Source: Vibrio ishigakensis
GTDB taxonomy: Bacteria; Pseudomonadota; Gammaproteobacteria; Enterobacterales; Vibrionaceae
Length of the DNA stretch: 64,000 bases
Reading direction: 5' to 3'
Assembly (NCBI RefSeq): GCF_024347675.1
Contig: NZ_AP024881.1
Location: 1,984,001 to 2,048,000 of the forward strand
A program made the position numbers and the translations under genes. The notes under the pieces are model-generated. The model ran no database searches and was not told where the DNA came from. It saw nothing but the letters and a program-made list of their open reading frames with translations. Within the stretch, counting starts at the first letter, position 1; each line of letters opens with the position of its first letter. Positions 1 through 7,353 of this stretch are shown here, one piece after another.

Positions 1-585
1 GCAACGGGCAGCTATCATTAATACTCGCGCCATAGCAGGTGACATTGCACCAAACCCAGTTAGTTCTCTAAGACCTAGTTTTTGCTCTTTAAACTTACGA
101 ATCGAAATAGCAACACCATCAAGGGCAATCGGCGGGATTACTACATTTACACGGCTTCCGTCGGCTAGACGAGCATCACAAAGAGGGCTAGATTCGTCAA
201 CACGACGTCCAACGTTGTTAGCGATACGTTTGGCTATCTCCAGCAGCTGTTTCTCATTCATAAATGAAATATCTGCCTTCTGGGTTTTACCATTACGCTC
301 GATAAACACCTCATCGACACCGTTTACCATGATGTCGGAAATGGATTCATCGTCCATTAACTGTTGCAGTGGACCAAGGCCAATCAGTTCGTCAACCAAG
401 TTTGTGGTTAGCTCGGCTCGAGTAACCGCAGGAACCGGAATCGAGTAGTTTTCGCAAAGCTTGCCAATGGCTTTTTCTATCTGTGAGGTGAGCTCCTGTG
501 GCGTCATCTCACTCAAGATGCCAGCATCAATCACCTCAAAGATTTGTGCACGAAACTGCTCATAAAGCTCTTTTGTCAGGCTCAT
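1..585 (-). CDS. tadA: Tad pilus assembly ATPase TadA/CpaF (5' part, runs off window)
   Basis: This is the N-terminal 195 residues of a CpaF/TadA-type secretion ATPase, the cytoplasmic motor that powers Flp pilus assembly. Visible family features are the segment with LVDELIGLGPLQQLMDD followed by ISDIMVNG, and the later RVNVVIPPIALDG and ISIRKF stretches, which belong to the N-terminal half of this ATPase family. The Walker A and B motifs lie beyond the window edge. The ATG overlaps the TGA of tadZ (ATGA, 4 bases), which implies translational coupling. The start is preceded by AAGGAATAAG. It is the last visible gene of the tad operon; tadB, tadC and others would be expected further on. The identification is firm, although only part of the gene is seen. 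Confidence 0.93.
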   Translation of the reverse strand, partial: MSLTKELYEQFRAQIFEVIDAGILSEMTPQELTSQIEKAIGKLCENYSIPVPAVTRAELTTNLVDELIGLGPLQQLMDDESISDIMVNGVDEVFIERNGKTQKADISFMNEKQLLEIAKRIANNVGRRVDESSPLCDARLADGSRVNVVIPPIALDGVAISIRKFKEQKLGLRELTGFGAMSPAMARVLMIAARC

Positions 586-1850
586 TTCTTATTCCTTTTA
601 AAAGAGAACTTAGAAAACAAACCCGTCTTCTTATTTGGGTTTCTACCATTTATTGACAGGGCTAGTGACGTAAATGGTTTTGTCTTTCCCTTTTCTAGCC
701 CTTGGAGCCTTTTGCCTTCTATGAGTTGCTTAGCTGCAGTCTTGTAAAATGGAACTGCCACTTCCGGCTTGATCTTCAGAAAACGCTCTACTTCTTCAAA
801 ATTGAGGTTAAAGCATGCTTCTGGACGATGATGGTTCAAAACTACCATTACACGAGGGCGGACCAACTGGGGTATAGCTACATCTTTAATCCTGTCTAAC
901 AAACGCTGGGTTGCGCGCACGCTTGAAACCGAAGGCTCAGTGACCAGAACAATTACATCGTTCTCTGTCACCATTTTTTCGGCATCCAATGGGAAGTCTA
1001 AGGATCCAGAAAAATCCGAAATGATAAAGTTTGCTTGCCTGCTAAGACGACTACTTACTGTATTCGTGTATTTCTCTAATTCTTCTATCTTATCTTTGCC
1101 TGTGAAACCAAGATAAAGAAAATTGTGTTCTACTTCATTCAAGTAACTCGTAGCCGATTCTTCATCAAGCTTGGAAGGTTCCACGGTGATAGTGCTCACA
1201 TCAACCTGTTCAAGATCTTTTTGGCTAAGAATGATATCTATATTGCTCTGGGAGTAATGATGATCGACCAAGATGGTGCGACTACCTTTTTTTGCCAAAA
1301 GCGCACTCAACTCTGTTGAGATAACAGAAGTACCGATTCCACCTTTCGCACCAACCACGGCAATTCGCTTAGCCTTCCTAAAGTAACCACTTTCATAACG
1401 TTTTCTCTCGTCACGACTGGCTTGCTTCAAACACTCGATAAGCTCTAACTTGTCACTTGGCCACGGAAGGTAATAAAAACCCATCTTTTCCAAATTGCGC
1501 AGAACCTGAATTGAGTCTGTTTGACCTAACAGGATTACCGTCTTGCTATTTGGAAGTTGAGCATTGATTTCTTGAGCGTCAGCTTGAATATCTATGGAGT
1601 TCGTCATTTCTACAATGACAACATCCCCTAGTTCTTTTTCCTTGGTACTAGTTGGTAAGCCCTTGATGCATTTAGGCTCTTCCAAACCTTCGAAATTATA
1701 AGCCTCTATAACACCATCACGACAATCGCTACTACTAAAGAAAAGAGTTGCGCCACCTGTTTGTGCTGGTTGACTAGGTTTTGGAGAACTGCTTTTTTTC
1801 TTGTCTATATCGAGGGATAGCTCTTCAGAAAGGTCAAATATATTTGCCAT
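582..1850 (-). CDS. tadZ: Tad pilus assembly/localisation protein TadZ/CpaE
   Basis: A 422-aa MinD/ParA-like protein of the TadZ/CpaE family, thought to place the Tad machine at a cell site. It has an N-terminal receiver-like region (roughly residues 75-145, with VILLGQTDSIQVLRNL), then a P-loop ATPase domain starting near residue 160. The Walker A is atypical: GAKGGIGTS at residues 167-175 keeps the ParA/MinD signature lysine but has Thr where the canonical GK(T/S) lysine would be. The segment ILVDHHYSQSNIDI corresponds to the Walker A' aspartate region. It overlaps rcpB by 1 base upstream and tadA by 4 bases downstream. The C-terminus is basic (KFSFKRNKK). Family assignment is confident; the ATPase activity is uncertain. 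Confidence 0.9.
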   Translation of the reverse strand: MANIFDLSEELSLDIDKKKSSSPKPSQPAQTGGATLFFSSSDCRDGVIEAYNFEGLEEPKCIKGLPTSTKEKELGDVVIVEMTNSIDIQADAQEINAQLPNSKTVILLGQTDSIQVLRNLEKMGFYYLPWPSDKLELIECLKQASRDERKRYESGYFRKAKRIAVVGAKGGIGTSVISTELSALLAKKGSRTILVDHHYSQSNIDIILSQKDLEQVDVSTITVEPSKLDEESATSYLNEVEHNFLYLGFTGKDKIEELEKYTNTVSSRLSRQANFIISDFSGSLDFPLDAEKMVTENDVIVLVTEPSVSSVRATQRLLDRIKDVAIPQLVRPRVMVVLNHHRPEACFNLNFEEVERFLKIKPEVAVPFYKTAAKQLIEGKRLQGLEKGKTKPFTSLALSINGRNPNKKTGLFSKFSFKRNKK

Positions 1851-2314
1851 TAATTCACCCTACTTCCCGGATTTATCAACTGAATAGTTCGATTAGCCTC
1901 AACAGTACAACCCGCCTGTGGGTTAGATTTGGTTATCGTGATTGGCTTACACTGGTCAATCACTGACTGCCACTGATAAACGGTAAGAACAAATGGGCTC
2001 TCTTCACCTTTAGGGAATACAGAGACCCAGTCAGGGCGAATTTTCATGTCATACATAAATTCAACAATACTCAACGCTTGTTGCTCATATTGAGTAGGGT
2101 AAGACAATTCAAACCTTGCTTTTCGCAGATCAAACTGGTTTACAATCGACTCAATTCGATCTAATTCGATCTTCTTATCATCGGACTCAAAACTGAGCTC
2201 AAACCTATGCTGTTCTTGATAGGCAATACTTTCTGTACCCCTGTGTTGCAATGCATGGTCTGCACAACCGACTGACAAAAGTGCGCCAAGCAATGTCAAA
2301 AAAGGCTTTATCAT
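1850..2314 (-). CDS. RcpB/CpaD-like Tad pilus lipoprotein
   Basis: A 154-aa protein with a short hydrophobic leader and a lipobox-like LSVGC ending at Cys17, so it is probably an outer-membrane or periplasmic lipoprotein. Its position between the secretin gene and tadZ matches RcpB/CpaD, which helps the secretin in other Tad loci. The C-terminal part resembles the CpaD domain: a WVSVFPKGEESPFVLTVYQW stretch and two further cysteines (CKPITITKSNPQAGC). The start overlaps the secretin stop as ATGA, and the stop shares one base with the tadZ ATG. The role comes mainly from gene order and the leader, because sequence conservation in this family is low. Confidence 0.75.
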   Translation of the reverse strand: MIKPFLTLLGALLSVGCADHALQHRGTESIAYQEQHRFELSFESDDKKIELDRIESIVNQFDLRKARFELSYPTQYEQQALSIVEFMYDMKIRPDWVSVFPKGEESPFVLTVYQWQSVIDQCKPITITKSNPQAGCTVEANRTIQLINPGSRVN

Positions 2315-3645
2315 TGTGCAAAACCTCCGCTGTTTAGCATCTCAACAAACTCAGCGTCTTGCTGACGTTGACTATCAAACTCGCTACTCATCCCCATCCA
2401 ACGGGTGAAGGTATTGGTCTTATGGATACGAGGGATATTAAGCTTGTCCGCTTGAGTTGGTTTCACCAAGTTCACGGTAGCGATAATCACAACTTCCGTC
2501 GTTTTTCTGTTGGTTGTGGCCTTACTAAACAGCGCACCAAAGAAAGGAATGTCACCAAGGATTGGAATCTTCTGCAGTGACTCAATATCTTCACTGTTCA
2601 TCAAGCCGCCAATCATAAATGTCTGACCGTCAGCAATTTCTATAGTAGTTGTGGCCTTTCGAGTAGACAGTTGGGGAACTTCCGCCGTTGTAGTTCTGAT
2701 TATCTGGTCTACGACACTCACACTTGGCTGAACTCGAAGACGAATTTCTTCTTCATTAAAAACTTTGGCCGCAATGTCTAGCCCGATACCAAACTCCTTG
2801 AACGATATAGTGGTGCCATTGGTATCAGAGGTAATCATCGGGATCTCTCCACCCACAAGAAATGATGCTTCTTGTCCTGAGAGGACAGTGAGGTTTGGTT
2901 CCGCTAGCACCTCGCCTAAGTTGTCGTTGTTCAGAGCAGTAATGGTCGCAGATAGATCTGACGCTGTGAGGTCAGGGAATGTAAACACGCCGGGAGAGCC
3001 AGCTGAGGTCCAATCAACACCCACAGTTTCCCTAAACTCGCTTCCTACAGCAGCAATGGTTGTACGCACGTTTACTTGAAAAGGAAAGCTAAGTTCCAAA
3101 CCTTCAATCAAACCTTCATAGGTATTATTTCGATAGAACTCTACTTGTGGGTCAGCAACAAATGGTTCTGGCAATGACATTGGTGCATCAGAGCTTGGGT
3201 AACGTTCAGTGGTTTCCATTCCAAGCATACTTGCAACCAATGCATAAATACCATCGCGTTGTTTCTCGGTAAAAACAGTACCATTAACCGCTATCTTAGC
3301 TCCCATAGGCACTATTTCGATATCTAGGTCTGGGTAGCGTTTTTTAACCTCAGCACGAACTTGATTTAGTGGTAACGTCACTTCAACAAGTCGTGAGACA
3401 ACCAAACGCCCTTCTAGATCATATATCATCAAGCGAGTCTGACCGACAGAACTGCCAAAGACGATAATCTGACGCTCATTAATGACTTTATAATCAGCAA
3501 TACTAGGCTGGCTCATAAATACAGTACCAATCTGTTGTTTGGTACGCACAGAACGAGCATCATTTAGGGGAATTTGATAAGCAAAGGCATTTAGTGATAC
3601 CAAGCAAAGTAATAACAGCAATTTGCCCAAAAATTTATGTAGCAC
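2311..3645 (-). CDS. rcpA: Tad secretin RcpA/CpaC
   Basis: A 444-aa type II/III secretion secretin homologue that forms the outer-membrane channel for the Flp pilus. It has a signal peptide ending near SLNAFA (about residue 22). A pilus-secretin N-terminal domain follows, with SVGQTRLMIYDLEGRLVVSR, then a BON-like segment. The secretin domain includes EVLAEPNLTVLSGQEASFLV and GGEIPM near residues 245-270, and the C-terminal IPILGDIPFFGALFS and TTEVVIIATVNLV segments. The start codon is GTG and shares one base with the rcpC stop (TAGTG). All neighbours belong to the same operon. Confidence 0.93.
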   Translation of the reverse strand: MLHKFLGKLLLLLCLVSLNAFAYQIPLNDARSVRTKQQIGTVFMSQPSIADYKVINERQIIVFGSSVGQTRLMIYDLEGRLVVSRLVEVTLPLNQVRAEVKKRYPDLDIEIVPMGAKIAVNGTVFTEKQRDGIYALVASMLGMETTERYPSSDAPMSLPEPFVADPQVEFYRNNTYEGLIEGLELSFPFQVNVRTTIAAVGSEFRETVGVDWTSAGSPGVFTFPDLTASDLSATITALNNDNLGEVLAEPNLTVLSGQEASFLVGGEIPMITSDTNGTTISFKEFGIGLDIAAKVFNEEEIRLRVQPSVSVVDQIIRTTTAEVPQLSTRKATTTIEIADGQTFMIGGLMNSEDIESLQKIPILGDIPFFGALFSKATTNRKTTEVVIIATVNLVKPTQADKLNIPRIHKTNTFTRWMGMSSEFDSQRQQDAEFVEMLNSGGFAQ

Positions 3646-4508
3646 TAGTAAACCTCTACATTAGTCGTTTGTGTGTCGGCGCCGCGTAGTTCGCGAATAC
3701 CTTGATAATTCTCTATAACATCGCTCATGTTTGCCGACGGAATTTCACTGTTAAGTTGCGAGCGATATATCTCTAGATGCATTGTGCGCTGAGCAAGAGA
3801 GAGACGTGAAACAAAATCTGGCTCTACCTCAATCACAACTGTAGTTTTTGAATTGCCAGTAGCAGAAACTCGAGGGCTAATAGATGAGCCGCTCTGAGCA
3901 ACTTGCTCATTGGGGTCAACAGGCTTTTGTTCAAAAGCTAAGACCTTCACACCGCGTTTGATAGTTCGGGCTTTAACCCCCTGAAACTGAGTAATTCGCG
4001 CTCCAGTATCTGCTAGGTTGGTCAGAGGCGAACTCACTGAAATTATGTCAATTAGATCACCCGGGCGGATATAGTTGTTAATCAAGTTAATGGTGGAAAT
4101 AGGGAGCGGATAAAGAATTTTCCCTTCAGATGCCAAAAGATCTAGATAACCTGCTTGGTCTGGATTGGTAAACATTTCGGAGAAGAAATACGTCCCTCCG
4201 TCGATATCGTGATTGGCTCGACTATCTTCTACTAGAGCCAACTCCACATCACGATTTACACCCAGAGCATTAGCTTCTGCTTCGGGTAATATCACTCGCT
4301 CTAGCTTATTTTTGGTGACGGGTTCACCACGCTTGATATCTTCTTTAGTTTTCCAAAGAACATACTTAACTTCTCTGCGCTCTTCAGCTTGCGCTTCCAC
4401 CTGTTTTTTAGCATTGGCTTCTGCTCTAGCATTCACATTCTGCATTACAGCAAACAGGCCAAATGCTACGAAAACAAAAGATAAGATAAATATCAAACGA
4501 GAGTTCAT
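3645..4508 (-). CDS. rcpC: Flp pilus assembly protein RcpC/CpaB
   Basis: A 287-aa CpaB family protein with one N-terminal membrane segment (about residues 4-23), then a periplasmic region. This contains an SAF-like domain (RREVKYVLWKTKEDIKRGEP, then ERVILPEAEANALG) and the RcpC/CpaB domain with a typical INNYIRPGDLIDIISVSS stretch. In other Tad systems the protein is periplasmic and needed for pilus assembly; its exact function is unsettled. The gene overlaps the prepilin peptidase gene by ATGA upstream and the secretin gene by one base downstream, so it is inside a tightly packed operon. Confidence 0.9.
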   Translation of the reverse strand: MNSRLIFILSFVFVAFGLFAVMQNVNARAEANAKKQVEAQAEERREVKYVLWKTKEDIKRGEPVTKNKLERVILPEAEANALGVNRDVELALVEDSRANHDIDGGTYFFSEMFTNPDQAGYLDLLASEGKILYPLPISTINLINNYIRPGDLIDIISVSSPLTNLADTGARITQFQGVKARTIKRGVKVLAFEQKPVDPNEQVAQSGSSISPRVSATGNSKTTVVIEVEPDFVSRLSLAQRTMHLEIYRSQLNSEIPSANMSDVIENYQGIRELRGADTQTTNVEVY

Positions 4509-4936
4509 GAATAAATAGGAAGTCCTTTAGAAAAGTAGAGAGAGAGATTTGCTCCGCACACTATGGCAACGCCATATGGAATACCAAAAGAACTTCTTTT
4601 TTTTTCGACTAATAGCTTCTTTAATAGGTAGACGGAAGAAACCACACCACCACAAAGCAAGACTGAAAACAGTAAATCTGGTACTTGAGAAACTGGAAAT
4701 AAAGGGGAGAGAGCAGTCAGCAACTTACCATCTCCTCCCCCCCATATGTTTGTACTAAATAAAATCAAGGCGATGCTTAATATTAATAATATTGAAACTA
4801 ATATCTGGGTGATCGACTGTTCAGTGATTGTTAAACAAAGTACTAACATCGCTACTATCTGAACGTTATATATACGTCTTTTCGTAATATCTGATAGACA
4901 CACTGAACATGAGATTAAGAAGTACAGAATAAACAC
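4505..4936 (-). CDS. tadV: Tad prepilin peptidase TadV/CpaA (A24 family)
   Basis: A 143-aa polytopic membrane protease of the A24 family that removes the leader from Flp prepilin. Both catalytic aspartates are recognisable: Asp16 in LSDITKRRIYN and Asp69 in the GxGD-type motif (GGGDGK). The length suits the short TadV form, which lacks the N-methylation domain of PilD. The only in-frame start near the N-terminus is GTG at 4936, and no strong ribosome binding site precedes it, so translation may depend on coupling to flp1, whose stop is 10 bases upstream. The stop overlaps the rcpC ATG by 4 bases. Confidence 0.88.
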   Translation of the reverse strand: MFILYFLISCSVCLSDITKRRIYNVQIVAMLVLCLTITEQSITQILVSILLILSIALILFSTNIWGGGDGKLLTALSPLFPVSQVPDLLFSVLLCGGVVSSVYLLKKLLVEKKRSSFGIPYGVAIVCGANLSLYFSKGLPIYS

Positions 4937-4946
4937 TTTGGATGTT

Positions 4947-5135
4947 TTAACTACTAAATGCGCCGATCATTGCATTAAATGCAGCTTGAATTTCACCAGC
5001 AAGGCCGCCGTTAGTTCCGCCTGTATACATAACAATGCCAAGTACAGAGGCAATAGCAACACCGATTACACCATATTCAATCGCAGTTACGCCGCGTTCG
5101 TCTTTCACAAAGCGAGAGATAAGAGATTTAAGCAT
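4947..5135 (-). CDS. flp: Flp/Fap-type prepilin (first copy)
   Basis: A 62-aa Flp prepilin, the structural subunit of the Tad pilus. It shows the hallmark processing site ERG-VTAIEYG (cleavage after the Gly, with Glu and Tyr of the Flp motif), a hydrophobic segment behind it, and a glycine-rich tail (TGGTNGGLAGEI). The start chosen is the ATG at 5135 because AAGGA lies 8 bases before it; a TTG two codons upstream is less likely. It is followed closely by the prepilin peptidase gene. A second Flp-type gene lies 307 bases upstream on the same strand. Confidence 0.93.
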   Translation of the reverse strand: MLKSLISRFVKDERGVTAIEYGVIGVAIASVLGIVMYTGGTNGGLAGEIQAAFNAMIGAFSS

Positions 5136-5442
5136 TTTCAAGTTCCTTAAGATTGATTCAGGGAGTTCCCTGTTTAAAAGATGCTCCTAGATACTAGAAA
5201 GACGGTCCCTCCCCCTCAAAGGAGTCTAAATAAGGAAAATTAATGCGCTTTACAAAAAATTAACAAAAACCATTACCACTGCTCGAAATATGTGCTTATT
5301 AAAGATATCAAGATGATATAGATCACAAAACCAGACTAATTACATAAACTTTAACTTTTTATGTATTGCTATTTTTTTTCAGATTTAATGTGACTATGTG
5401 AGCTTTGTAACAGAGTGTAATTACTCAAGGAGAAGAGTTAAT
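5136..5442. other. Intergenic region between the two Flp pilin genes
   Basis: About 307 AT-rich bases with no coding potential seen on either strand. It presumably holds the promoter for flp1 and the downstream tad operon, given the high expression expected of the pilin. I could not pick out a confident -35/-10 pair or an operator by eye, and there is no clear intrinsic terminator after flp2. Confidence 0.5.
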
Positions 5443-5622
5443 CTAGGAATCAAAGACCGCGATTATTTTAAGATAAGCATCCACTAAGGTGGCGATAAAT
5501 CCATTTTCAACGTCAGCAAAAATAACAGCAAGGACAGTCGCCATTGCGACTCCTACTAAGCCATATTCAATTGCTGTAACCCCCTTTTCATCTGAACATA
5601 GACTTTTCGATAGCTTACGCAT
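5443..5622 (-). CDS. Second Flp/Fap-type prepilin, 59 aa
   Basis: A short gene for a second Flp-like prepilin. The protein starts MRKLSKSLCSDEKG and has the cleavage motif EKG-VTAIEYG followed by a hydrophobic stretch (LVGVAMATVLAVIF). It ends in IIAVFDS. The start ATG at 5622 has AGGA 7 bases upstream. Unlike the first copy it lacks the glycine-rich tail and has Asp/Glu residues in the mature part, so the two are not recent duplicates. It could be a minor pilin or an alternative major subunit. The motif and position make the call secure; its role relative to flp1 is unknown. Confidence 0.88.
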   Translation of the reverse strand: MRKLSKSLCSDEKGVTAIEYGLVGVAMATVLAVIFADVENGFIATLVDAYLKIIAVFDS

Positions 5623-5770
5623 AATTAATTCCTAGCATAATTAATAATATATAAAAGTAACTATGACATTTAGTGCCATCAAAATAGATTAAATAAGCCT
5701 GACTAATTTACATGCAAATTTCGCAACTTATAAATCAACCAAGTAGATAGGGAGTAACTTTTCACCATCT

Positions 5771-5803
5771 AAAAAGGAAAAAGGCTAAGTTGTACTCTTA
5801 GCC
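5771..5803 (-). terminator. Intrinsic terminator after the 5849-6961 flavoprotein gene
   Basis: On the minus strand a 7-bp stem GGCTAAG/CTTAGCC with a 7-base loop is followed by TTTTTCC. It lies 46 bases past the stop of the flavin oxidoreductase gene. Confidence 0.8.
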
Positions 5804-5848
5804 TGTATCGCCCTTCAGACCATCGTCCAGCTACTACTAGTATTAGGA

Positions 5849-6961
5849 TTAAAGTGCCGCTATCTGCGCCTTCCGCTCTTTATTTACCACACAGAAATTA
5901 CCCCGTTTGGTTCGACATTTCGAACATGTCTCACATAAAGCAGGGCTTCTATCCCCTTCCTCCCAGCGTTTAATCAGGTTTGGCTCAGAAAGCAGAGGCC
6001 TGGAAAGTGCGAAACATTCAATACTAGTGTTTTCAGCAATCTGCCCAATAGCTTCGATATCCGTCAAACCACCTACGGTAATTACCGGAATATTGACCTC
6101 TCTACTGATCACATCGCCGTACTGATGAAAGAAGCCTTCTTTTTCTAGCATATAACCATCAAAGCTTTCACCCACCATATCTATGGCCTTGCCATGAATG
6201 TTACCTGAGATGATTAGCGCATCTGCGCCTACTTGCTCTAGCTTCTTGCAGATCTTACGCGTTTCACCAAAAGTTAAGCCGCCTTCAAAGAACTCAGTTG
6301 CAGTGAGCTTGATTAGGATAGGGAAATCGACGCCAACTAGCTTTCGAGTCGCTTCAAAGATCTCCAGCAAGAAACGCATACGGTTTTCAAAACTGCCACC
6401 ATATTCATCAGTGCGCTGGTTGTAGTAAGGACTCAAAAATTGATTAATCAGATATGTGTGCGCGGCGTGGATTTCGATACCATCAAATCCTGATTCTTTC
6501 GCGCGTAGACTCGCTTTAGCAAAAGCTTCCACAATATAAGCGATCTCATCTATAGTCATCGCCTTACCAAGCGTCTGCGTGCCACGCTCAGCAACCTCAC
6601 TTGGAGCAAAGATCACTCGCTCACCTAGGTTGTAGGTCGTTTTGGTACCACCATAAGCCAATTGCATCATGATCTTGCTATCGTGTTGATGCACAAGGTC
6701 AGTCAGCTTTTTATACTCTGGGATAAATGAGTCATCATACATACCCATCATGCCAGCGTTTGGTTTCTCGTCAGCAACGATGTTAGCGTAACCCGTTGCG
6801 ATTAAACCTACCCCGCCTTCTGCCAGTTCACGATAGATGCCATACAGCTTATCCGTCATATGACCATCTTCAGTGGCCATATTTTCCCATGTAGCACTTC
6901 GCACAAAGCGATTTTTTAGAGTCAGAGAACCGATACGAGTTGGAGTAAATAGCTTGCTCAC
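5849..6961 (-). CDS. NADH:flavin oxidoreductase, Old Yellow Enzyme family, with C-terminal Cys cluster
   Basis: A 370-aa FMN-binding TIM-barrel enzyme of the OYE family, closer to the YqjM/FadH-type branch than to NemA. Seen are the N-terminal LKNRFVRSATWE, the active-site IEIHAAHTYLINQFLSP (HxxH), the NQRTDEYGGSFENR motif and the phosphate-binding VGGLT region. The C-terminus has CETCSKCRTKRGNFC, a CxxCxxCx7C pattern that recalls the 4Fe-4S site of 2,4-dienoyl-CoA reductases but with different spacing and without the extra NAD(P)/FAD domain. The start is GTG, with AAGG upstream. Substrate is unknown; it is monocistronic between terminators. Confidence 0.87.
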   Translation of the reverse strand: MSKLFTPTRIGSLTLKNRFVRSATWENMATEDGHMTDKLYGIYRELAEGGVGLIATGYANIVADEKPNAGMMGMYDDSFIPEYKKLTDLVHQHDSKIMMQLAYGGTKTTYNLGERVIFAPSEVAERGTQTLGKAMTIDEIAYIVEAFAKASLRAKESGFDGIEIHAAHTYLINQFLSPYYNQRTDEYGGSFENRMRFLLEIFEATRKLVGVDFPILIKLTATEFFEGGLTFGETRKICKKLEQVGADALIISGNIHGKAIDMVGESFDGYMLEKEGFFHQYGDVISREVNIPVITVGGLTDIEAIGQIAENTSIECFALSRPLLSEPNLIKRWEEGDRSPALCETCSKCRTKRGNFCVVNKERKAQIAAL

Positions 6962-7163
6962 GCCTTACCTTCTTTAATAGCTGGAATCATCATGAGTATG
7001 CAACTCATGGAGTTTGCATGGATATTAACAACCCAGATGCAAATACGAGGCGAGCAATTATAGATTGCTAAATTGAGCAAACCTTGTTTTGGCGCAAGGG
7101 AAATGAAATGGTGTAAGGGGTAACCAGTCTCCCTTGATCGAAAAGTTAGAAATGAAAGGAATA

Positions 7164-7190
7164 AAAACCACCCTCTAAGAAGGTGGTTTT
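7164..7190 (-). terminator. Second (backup) terminator after the Dcu gene
   Basis: A perfect 9-bp stem AAAACCACC/GGTGGTTTT with a 9-base loop. On the minus strand it continues into TATTCC after four T residues. On the plus strand it also has TTTT, so it may act in both directions. Confidence 0.7.
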
Positions 7191-7239
7191 GCTTAATAGT
7201 AGAGGGACAATCCTAGTCGCTGGTTTAGGGTTGAAAGCG

Positions 7240-7280
7240 AAAAAGCACTACTCTAGTGAACCACTAGGTAGCGCTTTTTT
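7240..7280 (-). terminator. Intrinsic terminator after the Dcu gene
   Basis: A long stem, AAAAGC-CTAC paired with GTAG-GCTTTT (one mismatch) and an inner TCTAGTG/CACTAGG stem. On the minus strand it ends in a T run. It lies about 70 bases beyond the Dcu stop. Confidence 0.75.
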
Positions 7281-7353
7281 ACAAGGATAGTTTAGGTTAA
7301 AAACCATCAATTCAACCAAGCAGATAAGGTTCAGCTCATCTCAGAAAATACAC

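Larger units (their letters stand above)
6962..7353. other. Intergenic region with tandem terminators
   Basis: About 390 bases between two minus-strand genes. It holds two hairpins (7164-7190 and 7240-7280) that would terminate transcription from the Dcu gene, and the presumed promoter of the flavoprotein gene just upstream of 6961. No coding sequence was seen. Confidence 0.6.
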
